DNA of 64,000 bases from Acholeplasmatales bacterium (GTDB taxonomy: Bacteria; Bacillota_I; Bacilli_A; Acholeplasmatales; Anaeroplasmataceae): positions 1-64,000 of the forward strand of contig JAILEP010000007.1 of assembly GCA_024697825.1 (NCBI GenBank). The letters are read 5' to 3'. A program made the position numbers and the translations under genes. The notes below the pieces were generated by a model that was not told the DNA's origin, made no database searches, and worked only from the letters and a program-made list of their open reading frames with translations. Shown piece by piece: positions 39,504 through 50,038 of this stretch; position 1 is the stretch's first letter, and every line of letters begins with the position of its first letter.

Positions 39504-40820
39504 TTAGTCTTCTTTTTTATTGCCTACATACTTAGTTGCAGGTCTAACAATCTTTGAAGAATAAAGAATTGTTTCAATATCATGTGAAACCCATCCAATT
39601 AATCTCGCTGCAGCGAAGATTGGAATGAATAAATCTCTTGGAATATTAAGCATTTCATACACTAATCCTGAATAGAAATCGACATTAGCACAAACATCTC
39701 TTCCCTTATCAGTCTTAAATACCTCAATAGCAATACGCTCAAATTTAGAATAGAAATCAAACTTCTTCTTTGTTTCATCCTTAGCATTTGCAAGCTTACA
39801 TGCTTCCTTCTTTAATACCTCACATCTTGGATCTGATAAGGTATAAATTGCATGTCCAATACCATAAATTAAGCCTGACTTATCTCCAAGCTTCTTATTT
39901 AAAATCATACGAACAGCTTCTCTAATTTCATCATCAGTTGCATCAAGACCAATTTCTGCAATTACTGTCTCCATCTGATCTAGTACAGCCTGATTAGCAC
40001 CACCATGCTTAGGACCCTTAAGGGATGCCATTGAAGCCGAAATCATTGAGTAAATATCAGTCGCAGTTGTGGCAACTACTGTTCCAACAAAGGCACTGTT
40101 ATTTCCTCCACCATGGTCTGCGTGAACTGTAAGACAAGCATCAAGTGTCTTAGCCTCAAGCTCAGTGAACTTACCATCATTTCTAGCTAAATATAGAATA
40201 TTTTCTGCGAATGAATATTCTGGCTTAGGGAAATGAATATGTAATGAATCATGATCTAAATAATGTGTCTTAGCCTGAAGTGAATAAGCTACAATCGCAG
40301 GCATAGCACTCATAATCTTAATACCCTTTTTAACAAGCTCATATGGATCAATATTATCTGGATCATCATCAAATGAATATAATGATAGGATAGATCTTGT
40401 AATATGATTCATTAAAGATTTAGATGGATTCTTTAAAATAATATTTTCAAGGAAGCCCTCAGGTAAATCATACTGGCTAGAAATAAGCTTTCTAAATTCC
40501 TTCTGCTCACTCTTATTAGGATAGTGACCAAATAATAATAGGAATGTAGTATTTTCATATCCATAATCGTCACCCGCAAGCTCAGATACCTCACGAATAT
40601 CAATACCACGGTAATAAAGATTACCACGCTTAGGCTGTCTTACTCCATTATCATCTACATAATAACCAGAAACCTCAGCTACCTTAGTTAAGCCAACAAG
40701 TACACCAGTACCATTGTTATTTCTTAAGCCTCTTTTTACCTGATATTTATCATATAATTCTGCATCAATATTACCATCACGCAATAAATCCTGATATTTT
40801 TCAAATATAAAATTATCCAT
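39504..40820 (-). CDS. Citrate synthase
   Basis: GNLYYRGIDI; HADHGGGNNSAFV; KGPKHGGANQAV; GIGHAIYTLSDPR. Confidence 0.93.
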   Translation of the reverse strand: MDNFIFEKYQDLLRDGNIDAELYDKYQVKRGLRNNNGTGVLVGLTKVAEVSGYYVDDNGVRQPKRGNLYYRGIDIREVSELAGDDYGYENTTFLLLFGHYPNKSEQKEFRKLISSQYDLPEGFLENIILKNPSKSLMNHITRSILSLYSFDDDPDNIDPYELVKKGIKIMSAMPAIVAYSLQAKTHYLDHDSLHIHFPKPEYSFAENILYLARNDGKFTELEAKTLDACLTVHADHGGGNNSAFVGTVVATTATDIYSMISASMASLKGPKHGGANQAVLDQMETVIAEIGLDATDDEIREAVRMILNKKLGDKSGLIYGIGHAIYTLSDPRCEVLKKEACKLANAKDETKKKFDFYSKFERIAIEVFKTDKGRDVCANVDFYSGLVYEMLNIPRDLFIPIFAAARLIGWVSHDIETILYSSKIVRPATKYVGNKKED

Positions 40821-41168
40821 ACAAATCTTCCTTTCTTAAGTTTATTTTGTTAGATTTTATCTAATATAATAAGCTTAAAACCAAGCATTGATTTAATAAC
40901 TTTTTCTAATCCAAAGTCATTTCCTAAACGATTATTTTCATCACTCGACAATCATTCAGTATACCTGCATTATATCACAATTGTAAATAATATCAAAAGA
41001 TAAAGTTTATTTTATAAAAATAAACGACTTTAAAAAAGAAAAAACGCATAATAAACAATAAATTTGTAATTTTTCAAAACTAAAATCAAACTCAAGTTCA
41101 CGTAAAAATCGAGACAGTTATGAAAAAATGTTCCAAAATTTATTCCGTTATGATATAATTATAAATAG

Positions 41169-41720
41169 GTGATGGAAATGGTCGAATTAAAGAAAAATAA
41201 AAAAGCATTTGAAAGTCAGGTAAAAATCTACAAAAGCTTACGTAGACTTCTTTTAACTAAGCCTTTAGCTGACATTAAGGTTGCTGATATTAGTGAAGAA
41301 TCTGGTATATCTAGGTCATCATTCTATCGTAATTTCCAAAATGTAGTTGAGGTATTAGAGGTTATGCTTGACTATTTCTATAATAGATATTTAGAAGAAA
41401 GATGGGACCAAGCAGATCAGCTATTGTTCTTCTTTAAATATTGGGCTAATCATAGAGACCTAATTAGCATTATTGCTAAACAAAATGAAACAATTCTTAA
41501 GGATTGCTTAAAAAGATATGATAAGAATGCCTATGATGATCCATTTACATTAGATATCAAAACATCACTTATTTCTTCTATTCTATGTATGTGGTCAATC
41601 AATAAGAAATATACTCCTGAGGACATGGTAAAGCTTACTTCTAATGTATTAAATAAGCGTAACCTAGAAATCCTACTTACAAATGAATTTAATGACAAGA
41701 TAAATAAAAAAGAAGCTTAA
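41169..41720 (+). CDS. TetR family transcriptional regulator
   Basis: YKSLRRLLLTKPLADIKVADISEESGISRSSFYRNFQNVVEVLE. Confidence 0.88.
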   Translation: MMEMVELKKNKKAFESQVKIYKSLRRLLLTKPLADIKVADISEESGISRSSFYRNFQNVVEVLEVMLDYFYNRYLEERWDQADQLLFFFKYWANHRDLISIIAKQNETILKDCLKRYDKNAYDDPFTLDIKTSLISSILCMWSINKKYTPEDMVKLTSNVLNKRNLEILLTNEFNDKINKKEA

Positions 41721-41742
41721 CCGCACGGTTAAGCTTTTTCTT

Positions 41743-43305
41743 TTACTTGTTAATTCTTGTAATAACAATATATTTTAATCTAGTGAAGGCAGTAGCTAAA
41801 ATCTGCTGCATACCCTTTTGACCAATATTCATTTCTCTTCTTGCGTCATCAACAGACTTACGGTCTACATAAATCTTCTTTAGGGCATCAATAGCGAATG
41901 TACCTAAATAATTCTTTTCTACTTGACTTAATGAATTCAATAAAGACTTCATATTCTCATCGAAGAATGTATTAATTGTAAACATATAATGTAATAAATC
42001 AGCTGTAGAAAGCTTAATTCTTTCCATTTCAGGATTGATTGTAATACCCATATATCTACCAGTTTCACCTAGAATATATTTAACAATATCACCAAAACGA
42101 CAAACCTTACGTTCACCTGTAATATATGCAGGTACATGGTCTTGATCTGAATAAATGGCTAAATATTCAATATTGCCATCCTTATGAACTGTATAATTGT
42201 CCTCACCATCTAATGAGCATAATACAAAATCAGCACTTGCTAGCTGAAGAGGAACATATTCTGGATTTAATCCATTTACAATATATCTTCTTAATAAATT
42301 TAATAGCTCATTATTATTAGGGTTGTATTCTGCAATACGAGATTCATTTAATTTACTCTTTTCTTCCTTAAATAATACAACGCCTAAGCTTGCAATCTCG
42401 TAAGGGAATGCATAATCCGTTGTATGTAAAATTGAAGATATAACTGCAGAGCCTACAATCTGTGTACCCTGATTACTCTTAACTGTAAATACTACCTGTT
42501 CTCCTGGCTTAAAGCTACCTTCATTAATTTCTTCAATAGCTGCAACAATCTTATTATTTGCATACTGAAGAACTGCAATTTCATGCTCATAGCTCTTAGC
42601 CATTCTTCTTTCTTCTTCATTATAGCTTAAAATCTTTTCAGCTGTGAATGCTTCAAATAGGAATGGGTCAGTACCATCAAATAATTCCTTATTATCCCTT
42701 AATTCATTATATAAATCCACATTGAATGGTCTTGAGAATGATACAACCTCACCATTTGATCTTTCAGCTCTTAAATCAAACATAAGCTTACCATCATTAC
42801 CAACTGCAACATAGATATCAACTAATCTACCAAAGTTTGCGTTTTCCTGTGCAAGCTTTAAATAATTAGCTGCTTCATATTCGATCATTGTAACAACATA
42901 TCTTGGATCTAATCCTCTTTCTAGAATTAGAATTCTTCCCTTAAATTCAGGAAGTGATGTTGCACCACAGAATGTGTAATCCTTTAAGAAATCCTGATTC
43001 ATGTTTGCTGCATTCATCTTCATAATTTCCTTACCCTCAAGTAATTCAGGAAGATTACCAGACTGTAGCATAAACTTATGAGCTGGATCATGATAAATTA
43101 CTGATGGGAATAACATATGCTTATTACCACACTTAGGACATGTTGCAATAAATAATGAATCGTCCATTACCTTTTCTCTTAATTCAGGATTCTCACCTAC
43201 ATTTATTATTTCATACATCTGAGCATCAAATTCTTCTCCACATGATGCACACTTAAATTTTATAGTTTTTACTTCTGACATATGCCTTTTTCTCCTAAAC
43301 TGCAA
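41743..43305 (-). CDS. CpXC-domain-like protein
   Basis: FKCASCGEEFDAQMYEIINVGENPELREKVMDDSLFIATCPKCGNKH. Confidence 0.7.
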   Translation of the reverse strand: MQFRRKRHMSEVKTIKFKCASCGEEFDAQMYEIINVGENPELREKVMDDSLFIATCPKCGNKHMLFPSVIYHDPAHKFMLQSGNLPELLEGKEIMKMNAANMNQDFLKDYTFCGATSLPEFKGRILILERGLDPRYVVTMIEYEAANYLKLAQENANFGRLVDIYVAVGNDGKLMFDLRAERSNGEVVSFSRPFNVDLYNELRDNKELFDGTDPFLFEAFTAEKILSYNEEERRMAKSYEHEIAVLQYANNKIVAAIEEINEGSFKPGEQVVFTVKSNQGTQIVGSAVISSILHTTDYAFPYEIASLGVVLFKEEKSKLNESRIAEYNPNNNELLNLLRRYIVNGLNPEYVPLQLASADFVLCSLDGEDNYTVHKDGNIEYLAIYSDQDHVPAYITGERKVCRFGDIVKYILGETGRYMGITINPEMERIKLSTADLLHYMFTINTFFDENMKSLLNSLSQVEKNYLGTFAIDALKKIYVDRKSVDDARREMNIGQKGMQQILATAFTRLKYIVITRINK

Positions 43306-43411
43306 TATAGTTCAATTATATCACATTGGAGGATTATTTTTAAATAAAAATAACAAAAAGAGCCACATAAATGTGACTCTTTAGAAAAGGATTAGGAATA
43401 TTTAAATTATA

Positions 43412-45337
43412 TTATGCTGCAAAGTATTCAGTAACGATTGATGAACACATTACACCAGTACCAGAGCCAGCTGCTCTATAAATATAGAATGTAGCAGAAC
43501 CTGAAATAGTAAATTCGAATGTGAATTCCTTTGGAGAACCACTATCAAGATTAGCCTTAGTTTCAGTAGTTCCATCACTTACACCTAATAAACAAGCTTT
43601 TTCAGTATTACCACTATATGCAGTAATTGTGAATAATACAGTTCCAGTACCTTCTACTGTAATTGAAATATTTTCACCAGCTGTACTACCACTACCACCA
43701 AACTTGAAGCAGTCTGAATTAATTGAGAACTTGTTGCCTGCATCGTTAACTACAAATGGAGCTGCAACATCAGTTACTGCAGTTAATGTAGAACAATCTA
43801 ATGTATAAGTATTTGTAGCAACAGGTCTTAAAGACTTTTCGATTGCAGCAATCTGAACTTCAGTTGCATCAATCTTAGTCTTGTATTCTGCTTTTCTATC
43901 ATCAACATTTAACTGAGCATATAAAACCTTAGCTTCTTCTAATAATACTGCTACTGCTTCATAATTTGCAGCTGTAATATCTGCTACTGCTGGAATTTCA
44001 GCAAGCTTAGCCTCAAGTGCATCTGCCGTAGGATAAGTTCTTTCTGGATCAGTAACATTTACTGTTGTAAATAATGCTTCTACTGTACTAATTGTAGATT
44101 TAGACATTAAATTAGATGGAGCAATGTAGTTTTCAGGAGTTGTTAATACTGAATCAGCAAATTCAAAGCTTTCAGTATTGTTATTAACCTTAGTATCCTT
44201 ATCAGCTAAAATAGCTTCTGCAACCTTAGCTGCACTTAAGAATGCACCATACTTATTGTAGTGAGTTGCCTCAATACCTGAATAACCTAAATCTGTGTTA
44301 CCATATGTTGAATCATAACCAGCAGGCCATGTACCTGTTAATGAATTTGGCTTTAATGCCATTAAGTAATTAGCATATGTAGAAGTTGCAGCCTCTAAGA
44401 TTTCCTTAGTATCCGCGAATAAATCTACTAATAAGCAATCCTCTTCCTCTGCAAGCTGTCTTACAGCCTGAACATATGCAAAGTTTTCACCATGTAAACC
44501 AGCCCCACCGATAATTTCATTTCCACTAAACTTAACTCTTGGAACTGGAGTTACTAATACTGGAGTAGCTCCCTTTTCTCTTGCAAAATCAATGTACTGC
44601 TTCATGTACCACTTATAAGTACCTGAACCATATGCATAATATGTAGAACCATACTTAGCAATAGTTTCTAATGCCTTAGTTTCTTCTGAAGCACTTGCAT
44701 ACTGAGTATAAATTTCAGGTAAAACTGTAGTAGTTGTCTTTTCACCAGCTGTTACTGGATAAGTACCATTAGTTGCATCACCAAGTGGAACCATACGATC
44801 ATAGATAGTACCGTAATTTGATGAAGCACTAGCTACAAGCTTTGTATCATCATCGTTATGTGCGAACTGAATAAATAAGTAATCGCCTTCCTTAATTGTA
44901 TCACCGATTGCCTTACCGCCATTCTGTGAGAATGATACTGTAGAATCATTATCGTATAATCTACCTTCATTGATGAATGATCTTGAGCTTCTACCACCTT
45001 CAGCTGCGTTAACTACTGTAACGTTATCGCTAACGAACTGGTCTAGGTACTGACCCCAACCACCAATATACTGATCATCACTATAAGTCTTAACTGTAGA
45101 ATCACCAGCTAAATAAATTGTATATTCTTCTTTTGCAGTTGTACTGCTTGATGCTGCAACGCTTGATGCAACACTCTGTGCTACTGAGCTAGCTGCTGCA
45201 CTTGATGCTGCTGCGCTTGATGCAGCTGTACTTGAAGCTGCTTTTGAAGCTGCACCACTTGATGTAGATTTTTCACCACATGATGCTAATGCTAAGACGC
45301 ATCCAAGTCCCAAAATTGCCATTGAAAGTTTTTTCAT
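43412..45337 (-). CDS. Secreted SGNH/GDSL hydrolase lipoprotein (rhamnogalacturonan acetylesterase-like)
   Basis: Lipobox ALASCGEK; Ser/Ala linker; IYLAGDSTVKTY; FIQFAHND; GLHGENFAY. Confidence 0.85.
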   Translation of the reverse strand: MKKLSMAILGLGCVLALASCGEKSTSSGAASKAASSTAASSAAASSAAASSVAQSVASSVAASSSTTAKEEYTIYLAGDSTVKTYSDDQYIGGWGQYLDQFVSDNVTVVNAAEGGRSSRSFINEGRLYDNDSTVSFSQNGGKAIGDTIKEGDYLFIQFAHNDDDTKLVASASSNYGTIYDRMVPLGDATNGTYPVTAGEKTTTTVLPEIYTQYASASEETKALETIAKYGSTYYAYGSGTYKWYMKQYIDFAREKGATPVLVTPVPRVKFSGNEIIGGAGLHGENFAYVQAVRQLAEEEDCLLVDLFADTKEILEAATSTYANYLMALKPNSLTGTWPAGYDSTYGNTDLGYSGIEATHYNKYGAFLSAAKVAEAILADKDTKVNNNTESFEFADSVLTTPENYIAPSNLMSKSTISTVEALFTTVNVTDPERTYPTADALEAKLAEIPAVADITAANYEAVAVLLEEAKVLYAQLNVDDRKAEYKTKIDATEVQIAAIEKSLRPVATNTYTLDCSTLTAVTDVAAPFVVNDAGNKFSINSDCFKFGGSGSTAGENISITVEGTGTVLFTITAYSGNTEKACLLGVSDGTTETKANLDSGSPKEFTFEFTISGSATFYIYRAAGSGTGVMCSSIVTEYFAA

Positions 45338-45394
45338 ATGTCTTTTTCCCCATTTCTTTTGTTTTTCTTAAAGTTTAACAAAAAAAATCAATAA

Positions 45395-45408
45395 TGAAAG
45401 CGCTATCG
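45395..45408. promoter_or_regulatory. cre-like site upstream of the SGNH hydrolase gene
   Basis: TGAAAGCGCTATCG, 13/14 to TGWAANCGNTNWCA. Confidence 0.55.
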
Positions 45409-45447
45409 TGACACAAAAATTCAACTTGTGCCATTAAATGTTACAAT

Positions 45448-45522
45448 CGTTACATGCCTTTTAAACTTGTAACAATTCAATTTTTTCATTAACGTTACAC
45501 GTTATTTAAACCTGTAACAATT
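45448..45522. repeat. Tandem 30-bp repeat (period 45) with internal GTTAC/GTAAC inverted repeats
   Basis: CGTTACATGCCTTTTAAACTTGTAACAATT (45448-45477) and CGTTACACGTTATTTAAACCTGTAACAATT (45493-45522), 25/30 identical. Confidence 0.8.
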
Positions 45523-45572
45523 TTAAAAAAACATATAAAAACAAAAAGGAGCTTCTGCTCCTTAATTTGTTA

Positions 45573-46799
45573 TTAGTTACACTTTACTAATGCGTAAAGC
45601 TTCTTACCTCTTCTAATTACGATATATCTACCCTCAATAGCGTTAGATGCATCCATAACCATATTCATATCAGTAACCTTATCACCATTTACTGATACAG
45701 CACCACTTTGTAAGAACTGACGTGCCTCTCTATTAGAGCCTGCAAGCTTAGTTTCAACTAAAGCCTGAAGTAAAGTCTTGTCTGCTGCACCTTCAATTTC
45801 AGGTAAGCCATTGAAGCCCATTTCAATCTGGTCTGCAGTTAATGACTTAATATCACCTGAGAATAATGCCTCACTAATCTTTACAGCCTCTTCATAAGCT
45901 TCCTTACCATGGATGAATGTGATAACCTCTCTAGCTAAAGCCTTATGAGCCTCTCTTAAATGAGGGTTCTCATTATTCTTTCTTTCAAGGTCTTCAATTT
46001 CTTCTCTTGATAAGAATGTTAAGAACTTTAAGTAGTCAATAACCTTAGCGTCCTCTGAATTGATGAAGAACTGATACATTTCATATGGAGAAGTCTTCTT
46101 AGCATCTAGCCAAATAGCCTTACCATTTGTCTTACCAAACTTAGTACCATCAGACTTAGTTAATAAAGGCATAGTGAAGCCATAAACCTCCTTGCCCTCC
46201 TTCTTACGTACTAAATCGATACCAGCTGTAATATTACCCCACTGGTCCTGACCAGCAACCTGGAATGTTACATTCTTAGTCTTATTTAAATACCAGAAGT
46301 CTAAAGCCTGTAAAATCATATATGAGAATTCAGTGAATGTAATACCAGAATCTAAACGTCTAGCAACGATATCCTTCTGACACATTACATTAACATTGAA
46401 ATACTTACCATAATCTCTTAAGAAATCAATGATATTGATTTTTCCTAACCAATCACGGTTATTAACAACCTCAAATCCGAATAGCTTTTCAGCCTGAGCC
46501 TTTAAGCACTGGAAGTTATGATCTACTGTTTCATAAGTAATCATAGGTCTTTCTGCATCTGGCTTTGGATCACCAATTAAACCAGTACCTCCACCTACTA
46601 AAAGGATAGGATGATGTCCGGCATCCTTTAATCTCTTTGAAATAAGGAAGCTTGAGAAATGACCAATGTGAAGTGAATCACCAGTTGGGTCAGTTCCAAT
46701 ATAGAATGTTACGCCTCCTGCATTAATTTTTTCTCTTACTGATGGATCAGACACATCCTTAATAAGTCCTCTCCATTCTAATTCTTCATAAATACCCAT
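45573..46799 (-). CDS. tyrS: Tyrosyl-tRNA synthetase
   Basis: FYIGTDPTGDSLHIGHF; MTKSDGTKFGKTNGKAIWLD (KFGKT motif); C-terminal S4 domain. Confidence 0.96.
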   Translation of the reverse strand: MGIYEELEWRGLIKDVSDPSVREKINAGGVTFYIGTDPTGDSLHIGHFSSFLISKRLKDAGHHPILLVGGGTGLIGDPKPDAERPMITYETVDHNFQCLKAQAEKLFGFEVVNNRDWLGKINIIDFLRDYGKYFNVNVMCQKDIVARRLDSGITFTEFSYMILQALDFWYLNKTKNVTFQVAGQDQWGNITAGIDLVRKKEGKEVYGFTMPLLTKSDGTKFGKTNGKAIWLDAKKTSPYEMYQFFINSEDAKVIDYLKFLTFLSREEIEDLERKNNENPHLREAHKALAREVITFIHGKEAYEEAVKISEALFSGDIKSLTADQIEMGFNGLPEIEGAADKTLLQALVETKLAGSNREARQFLQSGAVSVNGDKVTDMNMVMDASNAIEGRYIVIRRGKKLYALVKCN

Positions 46800-46829
46800 T
46801 TTATCTCCTCCTATAAGTAAAACAAAGAA

Positions 46830-46980
46830 AAAGTCCTTAAAGCTTACGCTCTAAGGACGAATTAATCGCGGTACCACCTTAGTTCAGTTTAAAAATACTG
46901 CACTCATTTAAATTATCCTCATAATGTGTAATTCAGTAATTATCCTCATTCCGTTTCCACCAACCACGGACTCTCTAGAT
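46830..46980 (-). promoter_or_regulatory. T-box leader (Tyr) of tyrS
   Basis: AGAGAG (46971-46976), GGTGGAAACGG, antiterminator AGGTGGTACCGCG (about 46867-46878), terminator GTCCTTAGAGC-gtaa-GCTTTAAGGAC-TTTTT. Confidence 0.92.
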
Positions 46981-47019
46981 TATAAATAATTACCTACTGG
47001 GTCATTAATCATCGGATTA

Positions 47020-48102
47020 TTAAGATTCTCTCTTTACAATTGAATAAGGTAAGAATACCTTATTATCAATTACATCTTCATGAGACATATACTTAGTTAA
47101 TAGTCTCATTGAAACTGCTCCTATATCATACACCGGAGTATCGATACATGTCAAGGTAGGTCTTGATAAAACTGCATATTTTGTATTCTGTAAACCTACA
47201 ACCTTGATATCCTCAGGAACTCTAAATCCAGCCTTAATAGCACAATTGATAAAGCTTACTGCGATAGAATCTCTAACACCAATTAAAGCATCAATTGTGT
47301 TGTTCTTTAAGAACTCCTGGAAATGAAGTGTATTAACAGCTACATCACCACTTGTTCTAAAGATTAATGGCTCAAGACCAGCATCCTGCATAGCCTTACT
47401 ATATCCTTCAGCCTTAAAACGGTTGATTGAATACTTGTGAACTGTAGAAGCGAAATAAATATGCTTCTTTCCTTCTGCGATTAAGCCCTTAGTTAAATCA
47501 TAAGTAGCCTGTACATAATCAATTGCAACAGTAGGAACATCCTTCTCCGTATAAATAGTATTACATAGAACTAATGGAATCTGGGCATCCTGAATCATAT
47601 CTACAACCATACCCATGTCATCGTATTCTAATTCATCATTTAAAAGGAGAATACCATCAACCTGCTCTGCAACAACCTTACGCATTACATCACGAACATC
47701 TTCAGTTGCATCCATAGTAAATAGCTTTACTGCATAATCATACTTCTTAGCAATATCGATAATACCACCAAGTAGCTGAGAAGTTGCGGCACGAGAAACA
47801 TCGGCCATAACAATACCAACTGTAGTTGATTTTCTTGAAGCAAGACCCCTAGCAATAGCGTTAGGACGATATCCTAATTCCTTAATTACCTTAAGAACCT
47901 TTTCTCTTGTCTCAGGATTTACCTTTTCAGGATTATTCATAACACGGCTTACTGTAGCAAGTGATACCTTTGCAGCACCAGCTACATCATAAATTGTAGT
48001 ATTTGCCATCTTTAATTCCTCCTTGCAATATTCTAAAAAATTATAACACAGTTTTAAAGCGTTTTCAATAATCTTATGAAAATTTATGAAAACGGGACTC
48101 AT
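47020..48102 (-). CDS. LacI-family regulator, CcpA-like (true start likely ATG at 48009, MANTTIYDVA)
   Basis: MANTTIYDVAGAAKVSLATVSRVMNNPEKVNPETREKVLKVIKELGYRPNAIARGLASRKSTTVGIVMADVS. Confidence 0.88.
   Translation of the reverse strand: MSPVFINFHKIIENALKLCYNFLEYCKEELKMANTTIYDVAGAAKVSLATVSRVMNNPEKVNPETREKVLKVIKELGYRPNAIARGLASRKSTTVGIVMADVSRAATSQLLGGIIDIAKKYDYAVKLFTMDATEDVRDVMRKVVAEQVDGILLLNDELEYDDMGMVVDMIQDAQIPLVLCNTIYTEKDVPTVAIDYVQATYDLTKGLIAEGKKHIYFASTVHKYSINRFKAEGYSKAMQDAGLEPLIFRTSGDVAVNTLHFQEFLKNNTIDALIGVRDSIAVSFINCAIKAGFRVPEDIKVVGLQNTKYAVLSRPTLTCIDTPVYDIGAVSMRLLTKYMSHEDVIDNKVFLPYSIVKRES
48054..48067. promoter_or_regulatory. cre-like site upstream of the CcpA-like gene
   Basis: TTAAAGCGTTTTCA, 13/14 to TGWAANCGNTNWCA. 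Confidence 0.55.
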
Positions 48103-48138
48103 TTCTAAATTTTGTTCAATTTGTATTAAAAAGGAGAG

Positions 48139-49851
48139 CTAAAATAGCTCTCCATTATTAACCATATCAATTATTTCCTTTATTGATTTTCCCTTAAGCT
48201 TCTCTCTATAATAATTTAATTCCTCAAATATCATATCATCTAAAACATCCATACCTAAAAGCTCTACCTGAGCCTTATCATCTGTTAGCTTATATTTAGC
48301 TTTATCATCAGATACATACTCTAAATTAGAATGAATGCTCATCATCTTATTCATTAAATCTAAATCTGTGATTTTATCTATATTATTATATAGCTCATCC
48401 TTTAGATCAAAATCATTACAGGCAAATAATTCAATATTTGTATTACTCTTACATGTATAAACATTATTAAATACATTCTTAATAGTACCAGATAAATAAT
48501 CATTGATACCGCCCTCGTTGTTAGTATACATATTCATATTAACAACCATAATGCCACCAGGATTTAAGCTTTTTTCTACTAGCCTAAAGAATTCAATTGA
48601 TGACATTTGAAAGGGAATAGTTATATCCTGATAGGCATCTACCATAATGATATCATATTTCTTCTTATTAGAATTCATATATGCTCTACCATCATTAATA
48701 TGTACATTTACATTTTCAGGTAAATCAAAATATTTTCTAGCAAGAGAAACAATCTTTGAATCTATTTCTACTCCTTCGATATTTGCATGACCGTTAATGC
48801 TATCATAATAATAATTAGTTTGATAAGCAAATGTTCCTGTACCAAGTCCTAAAATTAAAATATCTAATGGCTCATCCTTTTCCTTTACCATTGAATTGGC
48901 AGCTAAGGCTGTATCATAATACATTCCTGTTAGGCCATCTTCTTTCATCTTAACAGATTGAACACCAAATAAAACATTAGTAGATAGGGTAAAGGACTCA
49001 TTAGTCTCCTCAACTCTTAAATAATTATAAATAGATTCGCCCTCATAAATTGTATTTTCATTCATAAATGAAATACTTGATCTACTACCAAAGATTGCAA
49101 GAGTGATCATAAATAAATCAATTACTGAAAATAGGATTCTATGCTTCTTAGCATAAAAGAAATATACTAAGCATATTAAGAATAATATTATTGAGAATAT
49201 GATGAAATTCCATGATGTACCAAGGAATGGAATAGTAACAAATGTCGGAATAAAGGTACCAATGATACTACCAATTGTACCAAAGGCTTCAATTGTACCT
49301 ACAACTCGACCATTATTCTTTAAATCACCAACGGCATATTTAATTAAGCTTGGTGTAACCATACCTAAAATTAAAAGTGGAAATACAAATACTAGAAGAC
49401 AAGATAGAAAGGCAGCCCATACTAAGAAATTAGATGAAAGGCTTGATGCTGCAAGACCCAAAGCTACTCCTGCAATAACAAATTTACCAACAACTGGAAT
49501 TAAGCATATCCAGCATGCCGCAATAAAGATTAAAACAAATAGCTTTGTTGGTGTGCTTCTTTTATCAGCCATCTTACCACCGATAATATTACCAATAGCC
49601 ATCGCAATCATAACTGTACCAATAATAATTGTATAAACAATTTGTGATGAGCTAAAATATGGTGCCATTAAGCGTGAGGCACCAAGCTCAATTGCCATAA
49701 CTGACATTCCTGAAAAGAATCCTGTTAAATATAGGAATATCTTTTTAAATGATGCATTAGCCCATAAATTTTTAAACCATGTTTTCATTATAATCTTCCT
49801 CGTAAACAAAATATAATTAATTATACCATACTGGGTAAAAAAATAAACCAA
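48139..49851 (-). CDS. Fused membrane/spermidine synthase-like protein (start likely MKTWFKNL)
   Basis: N-terminal TM region GMSVMAIELGASRLMAPYFSSSQIVY; C-terminal ILGLGTGTFAYQ...VEGVEIDSKIVSLARKYFDLP...DAYQD. Confidence 0.85.
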   Translation of the reverse strand: MVYFFTQYGIINYILFTRKIIMKTWFKNLWANASFKKIFLYLTGFFSGMSVMAIELGASRLMAPYFSSSQIVYTIIIGTVMIAMAIGNIIGGKMADKRSTPTKLFVLIFIAACWICLIPVVGKFVIAGVALGLAASSLSSNFLVWAAFLSCLLVFVFPLLILGMVTPSLIKYAVGDLKNNGRVVGTIEAFGTIGSIIGTFIPTFVTIPFLGTSWNFIIFSIILFLICLVYFFYAKKHRILFSVIDLFMITLAIFGSRSSISFMNENTIYEGESIYNYLRVEETNESFTLSTNVLFGVQSVKMKEDGLTGMYYDTALAANSMVKEKDEPLDILILGLGTGTFAYQTNYYYDSINGHANIEGVEIDSKIVSLARKYFDLPENVNVHINDGRAYMNSNKKKYDIIMVDAYQDITIPFQMSSIEFFRLVEKSLNPGGIMVVNMNMYTNNEGGINDYLSGTIKNVFNNVYTCKSNTNIELFACNDFDLKDELYNNIDKITDLDLMNKMMSIHSNLEYVSDDKAKYKLTDDKAQVELLGMDVLDDMIFEELNYYREKLKGKSIKEIIDMVNNGELF

Positions 49852-49884
49852 AGGTTGTTCTCTGGTCTATATTTATTATTCAGC
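49837..49884. repeat. Left copy of 48-bp direct repeat flanking accessory block
   Basis: AAAAAAATAAACCAAAGGTTGTTCTCTGGTCTATATTTATTATTCAGC. Confidence 0.9.
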
Positions 49885-50016
49885 GGGACTTTTCCTTAAA
49901 ATATGTTTTATTATTTGATATAGACAAAAATAATAAAATTTTTTCAATGATATAATATCAAATTTATTTTAAAAAAAGAGAATGTAAAAAAGTAACAAAA
50001 CAGTTTTTAAAAATAA

Positions 50017-50038
50017 AGCCTCAGATTAATCTGAGACT
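50017..50038 (-). terminator. Terminator of the M16/ABC operon
   Basis: CTCAGATTAATCTGAG palindrome followed on minus strand by GCTTTATTTTT. Confidence 0.7.

Noticed and set aside
38479-40820. Complete TCA cycle in this window
   Set aside because: Only isocitrate dehydrogenase and citrate synthase are present; aconitase is not seen here, so only a partial oxidative branch can be supported.
49199-49636. 145-aa plus ORF inside the membrane/spermidine synthase gene
   Set aside because: Antisense shadow ORF with no start context or motif.
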